Origin: Hydrogenovibrio sp. UBA654 | Lineage (GTDB): Bacteria > Pseudomonadota > Gammaproteobacteria > Thiomicrospirales > Thiomicrospiraceae | Assembly (NCBI GenBank): GCA_002299585.1 | Contig: DBOE01000046.1 | Coordinates: forward strand, 1-14,752 | Direction of reading: 5' to 3' | Length of the DNA stretch: 14,752 nt | Part shown: piece after piece, positions 13,846 through 14,752 of the stretch | Layout of the letters: the number at the start of each line of letters is the position of its first letter | Position numbering within the stretch: position 1 is the stretch's first letter | Notes under the pieces: generated by a model | The model's database searches: none | What the model was told of the DNA's origin: nothing | What the model saw: the letters and a program-made list of their open reading frames with translations, nothing else | Translations under genes and position numbers: made by a program

Positions 13846-14586
13846 ATGAATTCAATTAGTAGCGTTTTTAAAAACCTTTGGTTTAGAGACACAAAAGAAG
13901 AAAAAGCCTATATCAATGAAACAGCAATGAGAATTCGTGCAGGGATTTTGTTGTTTATACCTATTTATATGAGTTTTACCTTGTATGATGCGGTATTTGT
14001 TTCCCATTGGTTGGTGGACGGCAACACAGCAGTTGATAGCTATGACACTGATTGGGATAATAATATCATCTATAGCGTTGAAGCGATTAAAAAAACTTAT
14101 GATTATACTTTTCAGTCTTGGCTTTTGGTCTATGCCTTATTTGAAATGCTTGCAACCATGTTTGTAACTACTACAAGATTGTCGCCAACAGTATTAATTA
14201 GTTCTTTTTTAGCCCATAACAAACCAGTAGTTTGGAAGCCTTTATTGCCAAAACGCTTTGCTTGGTCTATAGGGGCTACTTTTATAACCATTTGTTGGAT
14301 CTTTTTTAACCCAGAAGTTTTTGCAGGCTGGGTAGATGCAATATTTGATGCGGGCTTGTCAACTACTGAAAATTATATGTCAAATTTGATTCCTTTGACC
14401 TTAGTTTGGGTTTGTTTGTCTTTTATGTGGCTAGAAGCAATTTTAGGTTTTTGTGTTGGTTGTAAGATCCATGCATTATTAGTAAAGTTAAAGGTTTTTG
14501 AAGAAGAGTGTGATGAGTGTAACAACCTTGATTGGGATGCTATTGCTAAACGCAATGCCGAAAAAAATGCAAAGGTAGATTATTAG
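13846..14586 (+). CDS. DUF4395-like integral membrane protein with two CxxC motifs
   Basis: The protein has 246 residues from ATG 13846, with a very strong purine Shine-Dalgarno (GGGGAGAGGGG) directly upstream. Four hydrophobic segments are visible: about 32-53, 91-109, 138-155 and 180-203. The second half (LPKRFAWSIGATF, then LEAILGFCVGCKIHALL) matches the DUF4395 pattern as I know it, including the Cys-x-x-Cys at the end of the last helix (Cys203, Cys206). A further pair lies in the tail, ECDEC (Cys222, Cys225), within an acidic stretch. The N-terminal half (1-90) includes an acidic loop (57-75) between helices and is longer than I expect for DUF4395. Two Cys pairs hint at a redox or metal role; the family has no settled function. 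After the stop, a small GGGT/ACCC hairpin (14586-14596) could be a weak terminator. Confidence 0.7.
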   Translation: MNSISSVFKNLWFRDTKEEKAYINETAMRIRAGILLFIPIYMSFTLYDAVFVSHWLVDGNTAVDSYDTDWDNNIIYSVEAIKKTYDYTFQSWLLVYALFEMLATMFVTTTRLSPTVLISSFLAHNKPVVWKPLLPKRFAWSIGATFITICWIFFNPEVFAGWVDAIFDAGLSTTENYMSNLIPLTLVWVCLSFMWLEAILGFCVGCKIHALLVKLKVFEEECDECNNLDWDAIAKRNAEKNAKVDY

Positions 14587-14731
14587 GGTTTTACCCAGTT
14601 TTCTAATTTGAGAGTATGTGGAAGGATAACTGATTAAAAACTTGTTTAATTTGTGTATTACCATTACTCTGTTTCTAATTTAGGTTAAAAAATATTTATT
14701 TTGTAGTATTTAATGGGTGTAATATGAGAAG

Positions 14732-14752
14732 ATCTCCAATCTCCAATCTCCA
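14732..14752 (+). repeat. Heptanucleotide tandem repeat (ATCTCCA)3 at the window edge
   Basis: Three exact copies of ATCTCCA run to the last base, so the true number is unknown. An ATG at 14724-14726 begins a frame just upstream (Met-Arg-Arg-Ser-Pro-Ile-Ser). If this is the start of a gene, copy changes of seven bases would shift its frame. There is no convincing Shine-Dalgarno, and the rest lies outside the window. Confidence 0.8.

Noticed and set aside
13985..14167. Short alternative frames (plus and minus) inside the DUF4395-like gene
   Set aside because: They are shadows of the membrane protein frame without start signals.
1..14752. tRNA, rRNA, CRISPR array or complete insertion sequence
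   Set aside because: No cloverleaf-like segment, rRNA core sequence, regularly spaced direct repeats or transposase frame was seen on either strand.

Overview
The window looks like chromosomal DNA from a low-GC (about one third G+C by eye) gammaproteobacterium. The reasons are the UvrD, MnmC, ArgH, Apt and oligopeptidase A proteins, all of the kind found in Gammaproteobacteria, plus a Gram-negative envelope set (lipoprotein, small outer-membrane barrels, a type I secreted adhesin). I cannot name the genus. Both window edges fall in repetitive DNA: a Ser/Gly-coding repeat on the left and a heptanucleotide tandem repeat on the right.

Left part (1-2800): the C-terminal end of a large secreted repeat protein or adhesin, closed by a terminator; then a Ser/Thr protein kinase fused to Sel1-like repeats; then adenine phosphoribosyltransferase (apt). 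A REPIN-like palindromic element separates apt from the convergent argH (arginine biosynthesis). Centre (4284-8671): a 131-base divergent intergenic region, then uvrD (repair helicase) and, 6 bases later, mnmC (wobble-uridine tRNA modification), probably one transcript. Right part: an operon-like lipoprotein and YfaZ-like outer-membrane protein pair, a bidirectional terminator, a convergent TorF-type putative porin with a good sigma70-like promoter, a 388-base intergenic region holding inverted repeats, then prlC (oligopeptidase A) and a four-helix membrane protein of DUF4395 type.

The most striking pattern is not a gene family. Very long G/C homopolymers stand in AT-rich DNA: C10 in the kinase gene, C9 in the argH-uvrD intergenic region, C11 in mnmC, G8 in prlC, and a shorter C7 in the YfaZ-like gene. 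The three long coding tracts are in frame here, lie in linker or loop positions, and are followed by nearby stops in both shifted frames. This is how slippage-driven on/off or domain-loss switching is built. In the kinase, gain of one C would stop translation directly after the kinase domain and remove only the Sel1 repeats. A second point is a Gly in place of the usual Asp in the MnmC methyltransferase motif. No RNA genes, CRISPR arrays or intact mobile elements were seen.
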